64,000 bases of DNA from Paenibacillus camerounensis (lineage in GTDB: Bacteria > Bacillota > Bacilli > Paenibacillales > Paenibacillaceae): assembly GCF_000723885.1 (NCBI RefSeq), contig NZ_CCDG010000010.1, forward strand, positions 1 through 64,000, in the 5' to 3' direction. Position numbers and translations under genes: made by a program. The notes under the pieces are model-generated. The model made no database searches. It was not told the origin of the DNA and worked only from the letters and a program-made list of their open reading frames with translations. The number at the start of each line of letters is the position of its first letter. The stretch's first letter is position 1. Shown here one piece after another: positions 1 to 8,209 of this stretch.

Positions 1-1068
1 GTGAATTATAACCTGAATGGACAAGTGAACTCGGAGGGGAAGCTGAATGGAACCACTGTGGTGGAACGCGCAAGCTATGTTCGCGGAGACCGGCTGCTGG
101 CGAAGAAGGATAAGATAGCCAACAAAGACTATTACTATCTATATAACGGTCATGGTGACGTGGTTCAGATCGTGGATTCAAGCGGCACAGTGAAGAACTA
201 CTACAGCTATGATGCTTGGGGAACCATCACGAGCCAGAAAGAAGAGATTTCTAACTCATTTAAGTATGCGGGTGAAACTTTTGATGCGGAGACAGGCCTT
301 TACTATCTGCGGGCACGGTATTATGATCCAAGTATCGGACGGTTTTTAAATGAGGATACGTATGAAGGGCAGATAGATAATCCGCTGAGTCAAAACCTTT
401 ATACGTATGTGCATAATAATCCGTTGATTTATACAGATCCTACAGGGCATACTGCGGAATGGGGAGCTGGAGTTGGTGGAGATAGTCCTCCAAAATCAAC
501 CTGGGTGAAGGCTGGGGAAGGGATTTTTACAGCTGCTGATTTTTATACAGGCGGAGCAATTAGTGATTATGTGAATAATTACAGTGGGCAATCATGGAGT
601 CCTCAACAGTTCTTGGATGCTGGTGTAATTTTAATTCAATTTATCCCGTTATCCGCGGCTGAAGCAAAGCTTTTACAGGTTGGTCAAGCGGCTGAAAAAG
701 CAGGAGTAAGTCTTATACAAAAAGCTGGTCAGTGGATTAAAGTTGTTTTTAAAAGTGAGGAAAAGATATTCCTACCTAAAGCGGAGTCTTTAAAAATGAC
801 TAACACTGTAAAGAATCATATAGATGATATAATTAAGAAGGGGGCTTTAAAAGGAGAAAAATCTAGACCATATGTTGAATCCAATGGAACAACATTATTA
901 ATGCAGGAAATTATGAACGCTGGAACTCCTTTAGCAGATGCATCATTGAAGAATGGACTTAAGTGGGATGTGAGTGGGACTTTTCGAGGAAGTACTGGTG
1001 AGTGGCAGTTAGTTGTTGACCTAGATACAAACACAGTAGTCCATTTTAATTTCGTTACAAAAAAGTGA
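1..1068 (+). CDS. RHS/YD-repeat polymorphic toxin, 3' end (5' part outside window)
   Basis: This is the C-terminal part of a large RHS-family toxin; the frame is open to the window edge, so the visible GTG at base 1 is not a real start. Residues 40-150 carry YD-repeat and RHS core motifs (YYYLYNGHGD, YYSYDAWG, GLYYLRARYYDPSIGRF, and NPLIYTDPTGH at the core boundary). Everything after that boundary (about residues 150-355) is the variable tip: a linker, then a roughly 100-residue terminal domain with LMQEIMNAG, KWDVSGTFRGS and a final VVHFNFV. That terminal block is the presumed toxin. I do not recognise its family or catalytic residues with confidence. In RHS proteins the core forms a shell that holds the C-terminal toxin. 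The gene overlaps or abuts the next gene, which fits a toxin-immunity pair. The RHS core is certain; the toxin activity is inferred. Confidence 0.88.
   Translation: MNYNLNGQVNSEGKLNGTTVVERASYVRGDRLLAKKDKIANKDYYYLYNGHGDVVQIVDSSGTVKNYYSYDAWGTITSQKEEISNSFKYAGETFDAETGLYYLRARYYDPSIGRFLNEDTYEGQIDNPLSQNLYTYVHNNPLIYTDPTGHTAEWGAGVGGDSPPKSTWVKAGEGIFTAADFYTGGAISDYVNNYSGQSWSPQQFLDAGVILIQFIPLSAAEAKLLQVGQAAEKAGVSLIQKAGQWIKVVFKSEEKIFLPKAESLKMTNTVKNHIDDIIKKGALKGEKSRPYVESNGTTLLMQEIMNAGTPLADASLKNGLKWDVSGTFRGSTGEWQLVVDLDTNTVVHFNFVTKK
353..392 (+). repeat. 40-bp direct repeat, copy 1 (RHS core boundary)
   Basis: These bases are identical to 6288-6327. They encode the end of the RHS core (DTYEGQIDNPLSQ). Similarity continues more weakly for about 60 bases after the exact match. 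Such shared core boundaries are where RHS C-terminal cassettes recombine. Confidence 0.95.
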
Positions 1069-1082
1069 AGGATTTGATATAT

Positions 1083-1532
1083 ATGTTTTTGGCCGTAGAT
1101 AATGGTAAAAAGCTATCAGGACAATTGTTTTATATAAAATCAGAGTATTCATTTGATGTTAGACCGAGTAGGAATTCTGATATTACTTTGATGTTGGACT
1201 TCTTGTACCTTGGGTTTGATTCAGAAACAATGTTGGCTCAACAAGTCTGGGGTTATAATCCTTATGTTACTTGGAACGAAAGGAATTTGATTTCCCCCTG
1301 TTACTTTGTAGGAGAACTTCGACTTCAAGAATTGTTCGAACCTGGAACTTCAAACCAACTGAAAGAAAAATGGGACACCAGTTATGATTCTAAGACAGGA
1401 TGGTTATGCATTGGTAATGAAAAGCATTCGAAAAATGACATTGGTGTTGAATTTGCTAATGATATTATTGCTGTTGTGGCTGATACTGGTGAATTAAAGT
1501 CAATTTGGTTAAAACCATATATACAAGAATAA
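1083..1532 (+). CDS. Putative immunity protein for the RHS toxin
   Basis: A 149-residue acidic, soluble protein with no signal peptide or membrane segment. It contains patches such as FLYLGFDSETML and GVEFANDIIAVV and a C-terminal KSIWLKPY. I do not recognise a family. The frame can be extended to a GTG at 1065 that overlaps the toxin stop, but no ribosome site precedes that GTG. AAGGA at about 1068-1072 lies about ten bases before the ATG at 1083, so I prefer 1083. It sits directly downstream of a toxin tip, is small, and is followed by a terminator, which is the standard layout for a cognate immunity gene. The immunity role is inferred from position only. Confidence 0.7.
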   Translation: MFLAVDNGKKLSGQLFYIKSEYSFDVRPSRNSDITLMLDFLYLGFDSETMLAQQVWGYNPYVTWNERNLISPCYFVGELRLQELFEPGTSNQLKEKWDTSYDSKTGWLCIGNEKHSKNDIGVEFANDIIAVVADTGELKSIWLKPYIQE

Positions 1533-1593
1533 AGATTATCATCGTCTTGGTATGCATGAAAACACACTATGAACAAACGATATGTAATTATTT

Positions 1594-1626
1594 AACCACA
1601 TGTGACTAATCTCCATGTGGTTTTTT
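1594..1626 (+). terminator. Rho-independent terminator after toxin-immunity pair
   Basis: AACCACATG pairs with CATGTGGTT across a short loop and is followed by a run of T. It closes the first RHS cassette. Confidence 0.8.
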
Positions 1627-1645
1627 AAATCATTCTTATTGACGT

Positions 1646-2050
1646 ACATTTACGGATGAAAATGGAAAACAGCATGAGTACACAAAGTCCATTGACCCTC
1701 ATCAAGAAGAGAAACACTGGATATACGCGGAATTGAAGTTGGAAAGAATCATTTTGATGCTTCAAGGTGCCTTATATGATGAACTGTACGCTGGGGAAAA
1801 TAAAGATAAGGTGTATGAGATATTGGAAAGAACTTCGAACCTATTAAACGAATCTGCTTCCGATGATCTGAATGCCGAACAGCATTCTTAATGGGAGAGT
1901 AAGCATGACAAGCGTATTGAGGCGATGCGTTCCATGATGTATTTCATGGGAGTCACTGGATTCATGGTGTGGGATGAAGAAGAGGGAAGTTTCCATAACG
2001 AATTGTTCAAGCTATTGAAAAAGTATGATTTACTGTGGATGCAAGAATAA
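1646..2050 (+). pseudogene. Remnant of a small mobile-element gene
   Basis: An open frame without a start runs from just after a stop at 1640-1642 to a TAA at 1889-1891 and reads TFTDENGKQHEY...LLNESASDDLNAEQHS. The same frame continues past that stop as KRIEAMRSMMYFMGVTGF...LLKKYDLLWMQE to a second stop at 2048-2050. The two pieces may be one former gene with an internal stop, or two neighbouring small genes whose starts were lost. Both are charged and helical. I do not recognise the family. The position just before a replication-protein remnant suggests they belonged to the same plasmid- or phage-like element. Confidence 0.5.
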
Positions 2051-2167
2051 AGCTAGAACGTACCAAGGGAGGTGGTTACGAAGTAGGAGCATTATCTTTT
2101 CTTGTAACATAGCTAATCTGATCCAGAATATTAATCTATCCAGAAAACAGAAAGAAGGAAATGAATA

Positions 2168-3141
2168 ATTGATACGGTAGTTATAAAAGTAAGACCAATC
2201 CATCTTGAACCAGTAGTATTATTAGACATTAAAAGTTGTAAAGAAGTTACATTTCTTAACAAGGAAACAGGTGTACTACAAACGATGAGGAACTGTCTTA
2301 TATCAAGTATCTTAATGGTAGTAAAACATTGTCACTTCAAGTTTCCATACCCAAACTGCTGTATGGTAACAATGTGAACCAAATTACCGAGACCGATATT
2401 CCTCGTTTTTTTGAGCGTGTACAGAAACGCTTATTTCAACTTTTTTCAATTGACATTCCCCATTTGGAATGGTCAATCAGTCGAGCGGATATATGTTGGA
2501 ATTTCCAAGTGGGTAATAATGTTGGTGAGTATGTGCAAATGCTCAGTAAACAAAAGTTCCCCTTTAAAAACACAAGAATCTACAATCAAGATCAAACAGT
2601 TGAATTTTATAATAAGAGTAGCAGAATTATCCTTTATGACAAACAACGTCAAATGCAAAAGGAAAAAGCTTCTTCTGAAATTATCGAGCAGTCCAAAGGA
2701 ATCCTAAGGCTTGAAATTCGACCAAGTGTTAGCGATGTGAAGAAATTCTCAGTGACCAAAAATGCAATTGAATTACTTAACAAGTCATTCTTTGAGTATA
2801 TGACGGGTAGAGTGCTAAATGAATTTAAGTATCCATCATCAGAGAGTCTGATGGACTTATCTTGGCTAATGGAGAACAGAGAGAACATATCCAAGATCGA
2901 AACTGTTCTTGGTTTCCAACTACTGCAAAGCATATTCGATGAGCCTGCATTAAGGCAGCTTTATACACCATCTACTTATGCCAATCGCAAAAACTTAGCC
3001 AAAAAAATAGCAATCCCCCAAGGGGACTGCCTAGATCGTCTTGCTATAAATAGCTAGAAGACACATCCTCACCGATGGACACGTTATTTTGCCGATAACG
3101 ATAAAAAGTCCAACATGCTGGATGAAATAAAAATAACATAG
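2168..3141 (+). pseudogene. Plasmid/phage replication protein (gene II/X-like), broken
   Basis: A longer protein can be pieced together from three in-order parts. Bases 2168-2280 encode IDTVVIKVRPIHLEPVVLL..., a typical N-terminus of gene II/X-type replication proteins, but there is no in-frame start (the nearby ATG at 2161 hits a stop after three codons). A one-base shift near 2275-2290 moves the frame to NDEELSYIKYLNGSKTL and into the long open part 2329-3057, which carries VSIPKLLYGNN, SRADICWNFQV and ILRLEIRP. After the TAG at 3055-3057 the same frame reads THPHRWTRYFADN... to 3141. These lesions suggest loss of function. The family (rolling-circle initiation in phages and plasmids) is recognised with moderate confidence; I did not identify the catalytic tyrosine. 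Confidence 0.62.
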
Positions 3142-3308
3142 TCTCTATTGTACTTGAAAATAAAGAGATTTCAACCCCTACCTTCCGGGAAATGTTCACC
3201 ATTATGATAGGAAAACACCCGGGGGTGGTTTACATCAAAAAGCATGGTTCTTGTTGAAGAATAGGGCGTAGCACATCCAGCGCCCGACCCGACTTACATT
3301 TGAGCACC
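3142..3308. other. Non-coding stretch after the broken replication gene
   Basis: I see no convincing gene here. The sequence CACCCGGGGGTGG at about 3218-3230 is a short inverted repeat that might be left from a replication origin, but nothing else supports that. Confidence 0.3.
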
Positions 3309-3518
3309 TTAAGCTTCCGAATCTTCAACAATCAGTTCATGGATGGAGATGTCTAGGGCTTCACAGATCGCTTCCAGCGTTCGGATATAGACTCTGTCTA
3401 CTGAATCGGAACAGAGATGATTGATCGTTGCGTAGCGAATGTTCATTTGCATAGAGAGTTGACGTTGAGAAATTCCTTTCTCAGCAAGTATTTCTTTTAA
3501 GCGAATCTTTAATTTCAT
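3309..3518 (-). CDS. Xre/Cro-CI family repressor
   Basis: A 69-residue DNA-binding protein that is a helix-turn-helix domain from end to end: RLKEILAEKGISQRQLSMQMNI then the recognition segment YATINHLCSDS and LEAICEALDISIHELI. The ATG at 3518 is chosen because a GGAGG (3530-3534) lies about eleven bases before it; a TTG further upstream overlaps that site. It is divergent from the serine recombinase, and the shared intergenic region contains several GTACTAT repeats and a 20-bp near-palindrome, so it likely represses its own gene and the recombinase. This is the usual switch of a small integrative element. Confidence 0.85.
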   Translation of the reverse strand: MKLKIRLKEILAEKGISQRQLSMQMNIRYATINHLCSDSVDRVYIRTLEAICEALDISIHELIVEDSEA

Positions 3519-3545
3519 AGGAAAATAATCCTCCAACGTAAAAAC

Positions 3546-3640
3546 GTACTATTAACCGTACTATATCACATTGTATCCAATCTAGCATTGATATATACGC
3601 TTAAAGGTACTATAATTACTATATACTCTTAAGGGTATAT
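3546..3640 (+). promoter_or_regulatory. Divergent promoter/operator region of repressor and recombinase
   Basis: A sigma-A type promoter for the recombinase is visible: TTGATA at 3588-3593, a 17-bp spacer and TATAAT at 3611-3616. GTACTAT occurs three times (3546, 3558 and 3607), the last overlapping the -10. A near-perfect palindrome, ATATACTCTTAAGGGTATAT, spans 3621-3640 at the expected transcription start. These are candidate operators for the adjacent Xre repressor. Confidence 0.65.
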
Positions 3641-3704
3641 AGTGGCGGTGTTACAGCAATTCTAATTCATGTAACGCAAAGGTTATGCGAGGGAGGTAAA
3701 CCTT

Positions 3705-4502
3705 ATGAATGTCATAGGCTATGTACGGGTCAGTACGCAAGGTCAGGTAAAGGATGGCTACAGCCTCTCTTACCAGCAAGACGAGATTCAGTCGTACTGT
3801 GAGCAGCAGGGATGGCATCTGATTCACGTCTTTACTGATGAAGGCATCAGTGGAGCAAAAGTGGACGAGGAAGCCTTAGAAGTCGAACGAGAGGGCTTCC
3901 AAGACATGCTGACCTATATATCGAGTCACAAAGTGGATTACGTTGTTGTCCTGAATACAAGCAGATTATGGAGAAGTGATATTGTCAAAGTCCTTGTCCA
4001 TCGGGAACTGAAAAAGCGCAATATCGACATTCGGAGTATTGAACAACCGACCTATAGCCTTTTTAAGAAAGACCCGTCTGACTTCCTCATTAACGGTTTG
4101 ATGGAATTGCTGGATGCATATCAGCGGCTGGAGATTGCTATGAAGCTGGGACGTGGACGTAACAAAAAGGCTTCCGAAGGCAAGTTTGCAGGTGGAGGTA
4201 TTCCTTTTGGTTACAAAGGGAAGCGGGGATCAAAGCAAATGTTCATTGACGAACAGAAGGCATCCACGTTTCAGCGGCTATTTCAACTGAAAGAGCAATA
4301 CCCTGAATGGTCATTGTCGGCTTTAGCAGAGAAGTTAAACGAAGAAGGATTCACAACGGAACAAGGGAAAAGATTCACCAAAGTACAGGTGAAACGAATC
4401 CTAGATCGTAAAGCATTTTACCAAGGAACGTATCGTTATGGTCAGATCGAAGCAGACGGTAAACATCAAGCGATCCTACGGTCTGGAGAAATGTACTTGT
4501 GA
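3705..4502 (+). CDS. Serine recombinase (resolvase/invertase family)
   Basis: A 265-residue site-specific recombinase. The N-terminal resolvase domain begins MNVIGYVRVS with the catalytic serine at position 10, followed by YQQDEI, the DEGISGA motif and VLNTSRLWRS. A recombinase domain follows (GRGRNKKASEGKFAGGGIPFGYKG, then SLSALAEKLNEEGF and VKRILDRKAFYQGTYRYG). It lacks the zinc-ribbon and coiled-coil tail of large serine integrases, which run to about 450-550 residues, so it is a short form or has lost its tail. GGGAGG precedes the ATG. The stop overlaps the start of the next small gene (GTGA), so the two are coupled. It probably integrated or excised the element formerly carried here. Confidence 0.85.
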   Translation: MNVIGYVRVSTQGQVKDGYSLSYQQDEIQSYCEQQGWHLIHVFTDEGISGAKVDEEALEVEREGFQDMLTYISSHKVDYVVVLNTSRLWRSDIVKVLVHRELKKRNIDIRSIEQPTYSLFKKDPSDFLINGLMELLDAYQRLEIAMKLGRGRNKKASEGKFAGGGIPFGYKGKRGSKQMFIDEQKASTFQRLFQLKEQYPEWSLSALAEKLNEEGFTTEQGKRFTKVQVKRILDRKAFYQGTYRYGQIEADGKHQAILRSGEMYL

Positions 4503-4756
4503 CGATATTACAAGATAAGTATGAATCGCTGGTTGAGCAAGAAGATCAGCTTCTAACAAGTCTCCGAACCACTGCCGCTTATGAAAATGCCGTTTTTCAA
4601 ATTACACATGAACATGCTGCGGAAATTGACTTGCCGACAGCGGAGAAAATTATAGATAAGATTCACGAGTACACAGAAGAACTGCGGCTTGACCTGCTTT
4701 ATGTACGTCTAGAGAAGTCACATGTTGCTGGAATGTTAAAACTTACAGCTTTCTAA
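4499..4756 (+). CDS. Small helical protein coupled to the recombinase
   Basis: An 85-residue protein starting at a GTG that overlaps the recombinase stop by four bases, with GGAG about ten bases upstream. The sequence is rich in Glu, Leu and Lys (LQDKYESLVEQEDQLLTSLRTT..., KIIDKIHEYTEELRLDLLYVRLEK) and is likely two or three helices, possibly a coiled coil. I do not recognise the family. Large serine recombinases carry a coiled coil after their recombinase domain, so this could be a separated accessory or tail module; that is speculation from position and composition. Confidence 0.55.
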   Translation: MTILQDKYESLVEQEDQLLTSLRTTAAYENAVFQITHEHAAEIDLPTAEKIIDKIHEYTEELRLDLLYVRLEKSHVAGMLKLTAF

Positions 4757-4974
4757 GCATTATCGTAAACAAGAGATTGCTAACGTATCTTTGCGGCATC
4801 AACCGCTCGAACTGAGGATGCAAACTTGTTTATCCATGATGTTTTCGCCACTCATTTGAGTGGTTACTAATGGGCTGGATACATACAGATCAAGCGATAA
4901 AGACAGCAAAGATTCTTGAATGCAACGAGTCGAATCCATTAGTAACAATTCAAATACAGAGGGAGAAAAAGAGG
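4757..4974 (+). ncRNA. IS110 left-end non-coding region, candidate bridge RNA
   Basis: About 220 bases between the small recombinase-linked gene and the transposase start. They contain a hairpin CCACTC-ATTT-GAGTGG near 4851-4866 and other short complementary segments. IS110-family elements carry a structured guide (bridge) RNA in a non-coding end next to the transposase. I cannot define the RNA ends or loops by eye, so this is a candidate based on family knowledge. Confidence 0.3.
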
Positions 4975-6210
4975 ATGATTGAACAGCAGAATTTAATCTA
5001 TGTAGGAGTTGACCTGCATAAACAACATCATACAGCCGTCATTATTGACTGCTGGAGCAAGAAGCTAGGGGAACTAAAATTCGATAACAAGCCGTCTGCC
5101 TTTCCTTTACTGCTCAAGGAATTGAAGAAGTACACCAAGAAGGGCTTGTCCGTCGTCTATGGACTGGAAGATGTCGGAGGCTACGACAGAGGACTCGCCG
5201 TCTATCTTAAGGATAATCGTTGCTGGGTGAAGGAAGTGAACGCAAAGCTAGCTAACGCCAGAAGAAAGAGCCATGTGACCGTTCAGAAGTCGGATAGCTG
5301 GGATGCGGAATGTGTTGCCAAGGTACTCAGAGACGAGTTGGAGCGCCTGCCGGATGCTCAGCCTGTTGATCTGTTCTGGGCGATTAGCCAGCTTGTGACG
5401 CAGCGGAAATGGTTGGCTAACAGTTTAACGGAAACGGTAAAAAAGATGCACCAGCAGATTAGCTATTCCTATCCCAGTTACAAAAAGTTCTTCTCTGAAG
5501 TAGAGGGGAAAACGGCGCTTGCCTTCTGGGAGACCTACCCTTGACCGTATGCCTTGAAGGACATGTCAGAGGAAGCCCTTGCTGCCTTCTTGCGAAAGCA
5601 CAGCAACAATGGATTGTCCCATAAGAAGGCAAATCAAATTCTTGCTCTGATCGACGCAGATGGAGAAACGTATCGGGATTTTCAGGATTCAAGAAATTCA
5701 GTTGTGATGAGTCAAGTGGAATCCGCTCGTTTTTTTCAAGAACAATTGGTCTGTATCGAGGGTAAGATTGAGCATTTGATGCAGCAGCTTGGCTTTCAGC
5801 TTGAATCCATGACAGGGATCAATGTGGTGACAGCGGCGCAGCTTGTGGCAGAGATTGGCGATATTCACCGATTCTCTTCCTCTGATAAGCTTGCCCGATT
5901 TGCTGGCATTGCACCTGTAACGGTTGGTTCAGGAAACAAGTCACGAAACTTCAAGAGTAAGCAAGGCAACAGAGAATTGCATGATATTATCAAGAGTCTT
6001 GCAATTCGTCAGATTGGTGTCACTCGTACCAAGCGAGAACAAAAGAATGCCTATTTTCATGCTTATTATGAGCGAAAGATAGCAGAGGGCAAGACGAAAC
6101 AGCAAGCAATTGTGTGCTTAATGAGGAAGCTGGTAAACATCATCTACGTAATGATGAAGAAAAAGTCAGCCTACGTGATGCCGAATACACCAGTACAGCA
6201 GGCGGGATGA
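4975..6210 (+). pseudogene. IS110-family transposase with in-frame stop
   Basis: The frame starts at the ATG at 4975 behind a purine-rich GAGGGAGAAAAAGAGG and would give about 411 residues. The N-terminal RuvC-like domain shows VGVDLHKQHHTAVI (first Asp), GLEDVGGYDRGLAVYL and KSDSWDAECVAKVL, which fit the DEDD set. The C-terminal domain shows ESMTGINVVTAAQLVAEIGDI and GIAPVTVGSGNKSR, with the serine motif used by IS110 enzymes. A TGA at 5542-5544 interrupts the frame (TYP-stop-PYALKD) and the same frame resumes at once. The copy is therefore inactive unless the stop is read through. Family assignment is firm. Confidence 0.88.
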
Positions 6211-6287
6211 TAGAATGGGTGGTAGCTGGGATTGCATTCTCATTCTCAGTTGCCACCTTCTTTATTCAAATCTCCGCTTTATAAACT

Positions 6288-6327
6288 AGGATACGTATGA
6301 AGGGCAGATAGATAATCCGCTGAGTCA
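6288..6327 (+). repeat. 40-bp direct repeat, copy 2 (orphan RHS cassette)
   Basis: Identical to 353-392. This copy begins directly at the IS110 right end, and no RHS core sequence lies upstream of it. Confidence 0.95.
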
Positions 6328-7396
6328 GAATTTGTATACGTATGTAACTAACAATCCGTTACTTTATACTGATTCCAGTGGACATGATAATCAAATGGGA
6401 CCCGGGTGGGGCGGCTTTGCTGGAGATAAATATCAAACCGACGATCCATGGAATTGGAGTGGGCCGGTAGCTGACATAGCTGATTTCCTAATATTGAGTG
6501 ATATTAACACTCTTCGAAATTCCGATTCGTCATTGCTAGCTAAAAGCTTAGCAGCAGTAAATTTAGTGCCAATAGGGAAAATCATTAAAGGCAGCAAAAT
6601 GACGCTTCAATTTCTTAACAAAGAAGGCAAGCTGATTGAAAAAGAGTTCCAGCTAACTGGAGACGCATTAACTGCTGCAAAGAAGGCTGGTTGTAATTGC
6701 TTCACTGCTGGAACTAAGGTCCAAACAGACGAAGGGGAGAAACCTATCGAGGAAATCGAGGTAGGAGATAGGGTTCTTTCTAAAAATGAAGAGACTGGCG
6801 AGCAGGCTTACAAGGAAGTCACGCATTTGTATCGAAATGATAAGGAAATCATCTTCGAACTTACAGTAGGCGACCAAGTCATCGAAACAACCGATAACCA
6901 TCCGTTTTGGGTAGAAGGTAAAGGATATGTGCTAGCGGCTGACTTGCAGGTTGGGGATAGGCTACAACAGAGTAACGGAAATACCTTAACAATTGATAAA
7001 ATCAATATTGTAAAACATGATGAAAAAGTTGAGGTTTATAACTTTACTGTTGCCGATTTCCACACGTATTTTGTAAGCGATTTGGGAATATGGGTTCATA
7101 ATACTGGTTGCGATGTTATGAAAGTCTGGGATTTAGAGGGAACAGGCGATGCAATATCAAAGAAGAATCTTAAAGACATCACTGAAAATATGAAAAAGAA
7201 CGGATGGGTTGGCGACCCGATAGAGATATATCAAGTAAATGGTAAAAACTTAATCGTAAATGGACATCATAGAGCTAAAGCAGCAAGACAAGCAGGGATT
7301 GAGAATGTACCTGTTAAGATGTTAACTGAGCAGGAACTCAAAGAAATTTATAAGAGAACACCAGAGCAGTTGCTCAATGAATATTACGGAAGGTGA
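6290..7396 (+). CDS. Orphan RHS C-terminal cassette: HINT peptidase plus ParB-like toxin
   Basis: The frame opens directly after a TAG (6287-6289) with DTYEGQIDNPLSQ, the RHS core boundary, and has no start codon or ribosome site. It is therefore a displaced C-terminal cassette. After NPLLYTDSSGH and a linker, a HINT (intein-like) domain runs from the Cys of CFTAGTKVQT (codon at 6698) to VHN near 7094-7102, with the internal TDNHPFW motif. HINT domains release the downstream toxin by self-cleavage. The last 95 residues contain NLIVNGHHRAKAARQAG, the signature of a ParB/sulfiredoxin-like nuclease fold. It is followed at once by an immunity-like gene. Expression would need recombination onto a full RHS gene or read-through. 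The HINT call is firm, the ParB-like call good, toxicity inferred. Confidence 0.8.
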   Translation, partial: DTYEGQIDNPLSQNLYTYVTNNPLLYTDSSGHDNQMGPGWGGFAGDKYQTDDPWNWSGPVADIADFLILSDINTLRNSDSSLLAKSLAAVNLVPIGKIIKGSKMTLQFLNKEGKLIEKEFQLTGDALTAAKKAGCNCFTAGTKVQTDEGEKPIEEIEVGDRVLSKNEETGEQAYKEVTHLYRNDKEIIFELTVGDQVIETTDNHPFWVEGKGYVLAADLQVGDRLQQSNGNTLTIDKINIVKHDEKVEVYNFTVADFHTYFVSDLGIWVHNTGCDVMKVWDLEGTGDAISKKNLKDITENMKKNGWVGDPIEIYQVNGKNLIVNGHHRAKAARQAGIENVPVKMLTEQELKEIYKRTPEQLLNEYYGR

Positions 7397-7401
7397 TTGT
7401 A

Positions 7402-7947
7402 ATGGGTATGGAATCATACAACTTTTTATTAGTTCCATATGACTCCCAAGTTACTATTGAAGATGATGTTGTCGATTATGTAGGTGGAGAAAGAATACCT
7501 TTTTCCAAAGCAGTTGAAGCTATTTTATCTATAAAGTGGATTAGAGCTTATGTTCCACCCGATGTAGCTACGAGAAAAAATATAGAATGTTATTATGCTT
7601 ATTCAGATGGTACAGGTATTGTTGAGATTGAAATAAACGCAGGTATATTTGAAATGGAAGGGATCGAGGAAATTTCCGTGCGTTTAGCGGTAACTAGCAA
7701 TGAAGAAACATTTAAAGTGGCTATATCTATTTGCAAGATTTTGAACAAACAGTTACGAATGAAAACGATTGATATGCGACTGGGAGAGGAGATTGATGTA
7801 ACAAACGATTTTCGCCTCAGAACGAGTCAGCAAGCGTTTGAGAAAAAAAAACGGAAGTTTTACGAAATGTATTCTCTACCTTATAATTGTATTACTGAAC
7901 CCATGAATTGCGGAAAAGCATTTTTTGAAGCACTAAGAGGCAAGTAA
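7402..7947 (+). CDS. Putative immunity protein for the ParB-like toxin
   Basis: A 181-residue soluble protein. GGAAGGTGAT lies five bases before the ATG at 7402; a second ATG at 7408 is possible. The sequence is acidic with mixed beta and alpha character (YNFLLVPYDSQVTIEDDVVDYVGG, ECYYAYSDGTGIVEIEI, MKTIDMRLGEEIDV) and ends in a basic helix with EKKKRKFYEMY. I do not recognise the family. Its place six bases after a toxin cassette and before a terminator makes it the likely cognate antidote. It may still be needed even though the toxin cassette has no start. Confidence 0.7.
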   Translation: MGMESYNFLLVPYDSQVTIEDDVVDYVGGERIPFSKAVEAILSIKWIRAYVPPDVATRKNIECYYAYSDGTGIVEIEINAGIFEMEGIEEISVRLAVTSNEETFKVAISICKILNKQLRMKTIDMRLGEEIDVTNDFRLRTSQQAFEKKKRKFYEMYSLPYNCITEPMNCGKAFFEALRGK

Positions 7948-7980
7948 TCTGATATAAAAAATAGTAGGGTCAGATATTAT

Positions 7981-8017
7981 AAGACCTTGAGGGCGGTAAT
8001 CTTCAAGGTCTTTCTTT
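7981..8017 (+). terminator. Rho-independent terminator after second cassette
   Basis: AAGACCTTGA pairs perfectly with TCAAGGTCTT (8003-8012) and is followed by TCTTTT. Confidence 0.85.
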
Positions 8018-8209
8018 TACCTATACCCAGTGTCGATTGAATTGGGCGGCACGTCCCGAAAGGACTTAACCCCCATCACTCTCTTATGATATTCTTCTAA
8101 TATGTCTGTACGCACAGAGTTGCTTGTGTATTTTATTACCTAATAGCGCTATTCTGTTTCATTAATTAGGTTGATTATGGTCAGATACCTCCATGATTGA
8201 CCTGTTTTT
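8018..8209. other. Intergenic stretch without recognisable gene
   Basis: AT-rich sequence with no convincing frame or ribosome site. I see nothing specific in it. Confidence 0.4.

Larger units (their letters stand above)
4757..6288 (+). mobile_element. IS110-family insertion sequence (ends approximate)
   Basis: The element comprises the left non-coding region, a transposase with an internal stop, and a short right end. The right end (6211-6287) contains a hairpin in which GGTGGTAGCTG (6218-6228) pairs with CAGTTGCCACC (6247-6257), then runs into the second RHS cassette. IS110 elements usually lack terminal inverted repeats and may not make target duplications, so exact ends cannot be set from this window. 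Confidence 0.6.

Noticed and set aside
4499..4756. Joining the small protein to the serine recombinase as a frameshifted C-terminal tail
   Set aside because: The small gene has its own GTG, a good ribosome site and a normal four-base overlap, so a frameshift is not required, though a former tail cannot be excluded.
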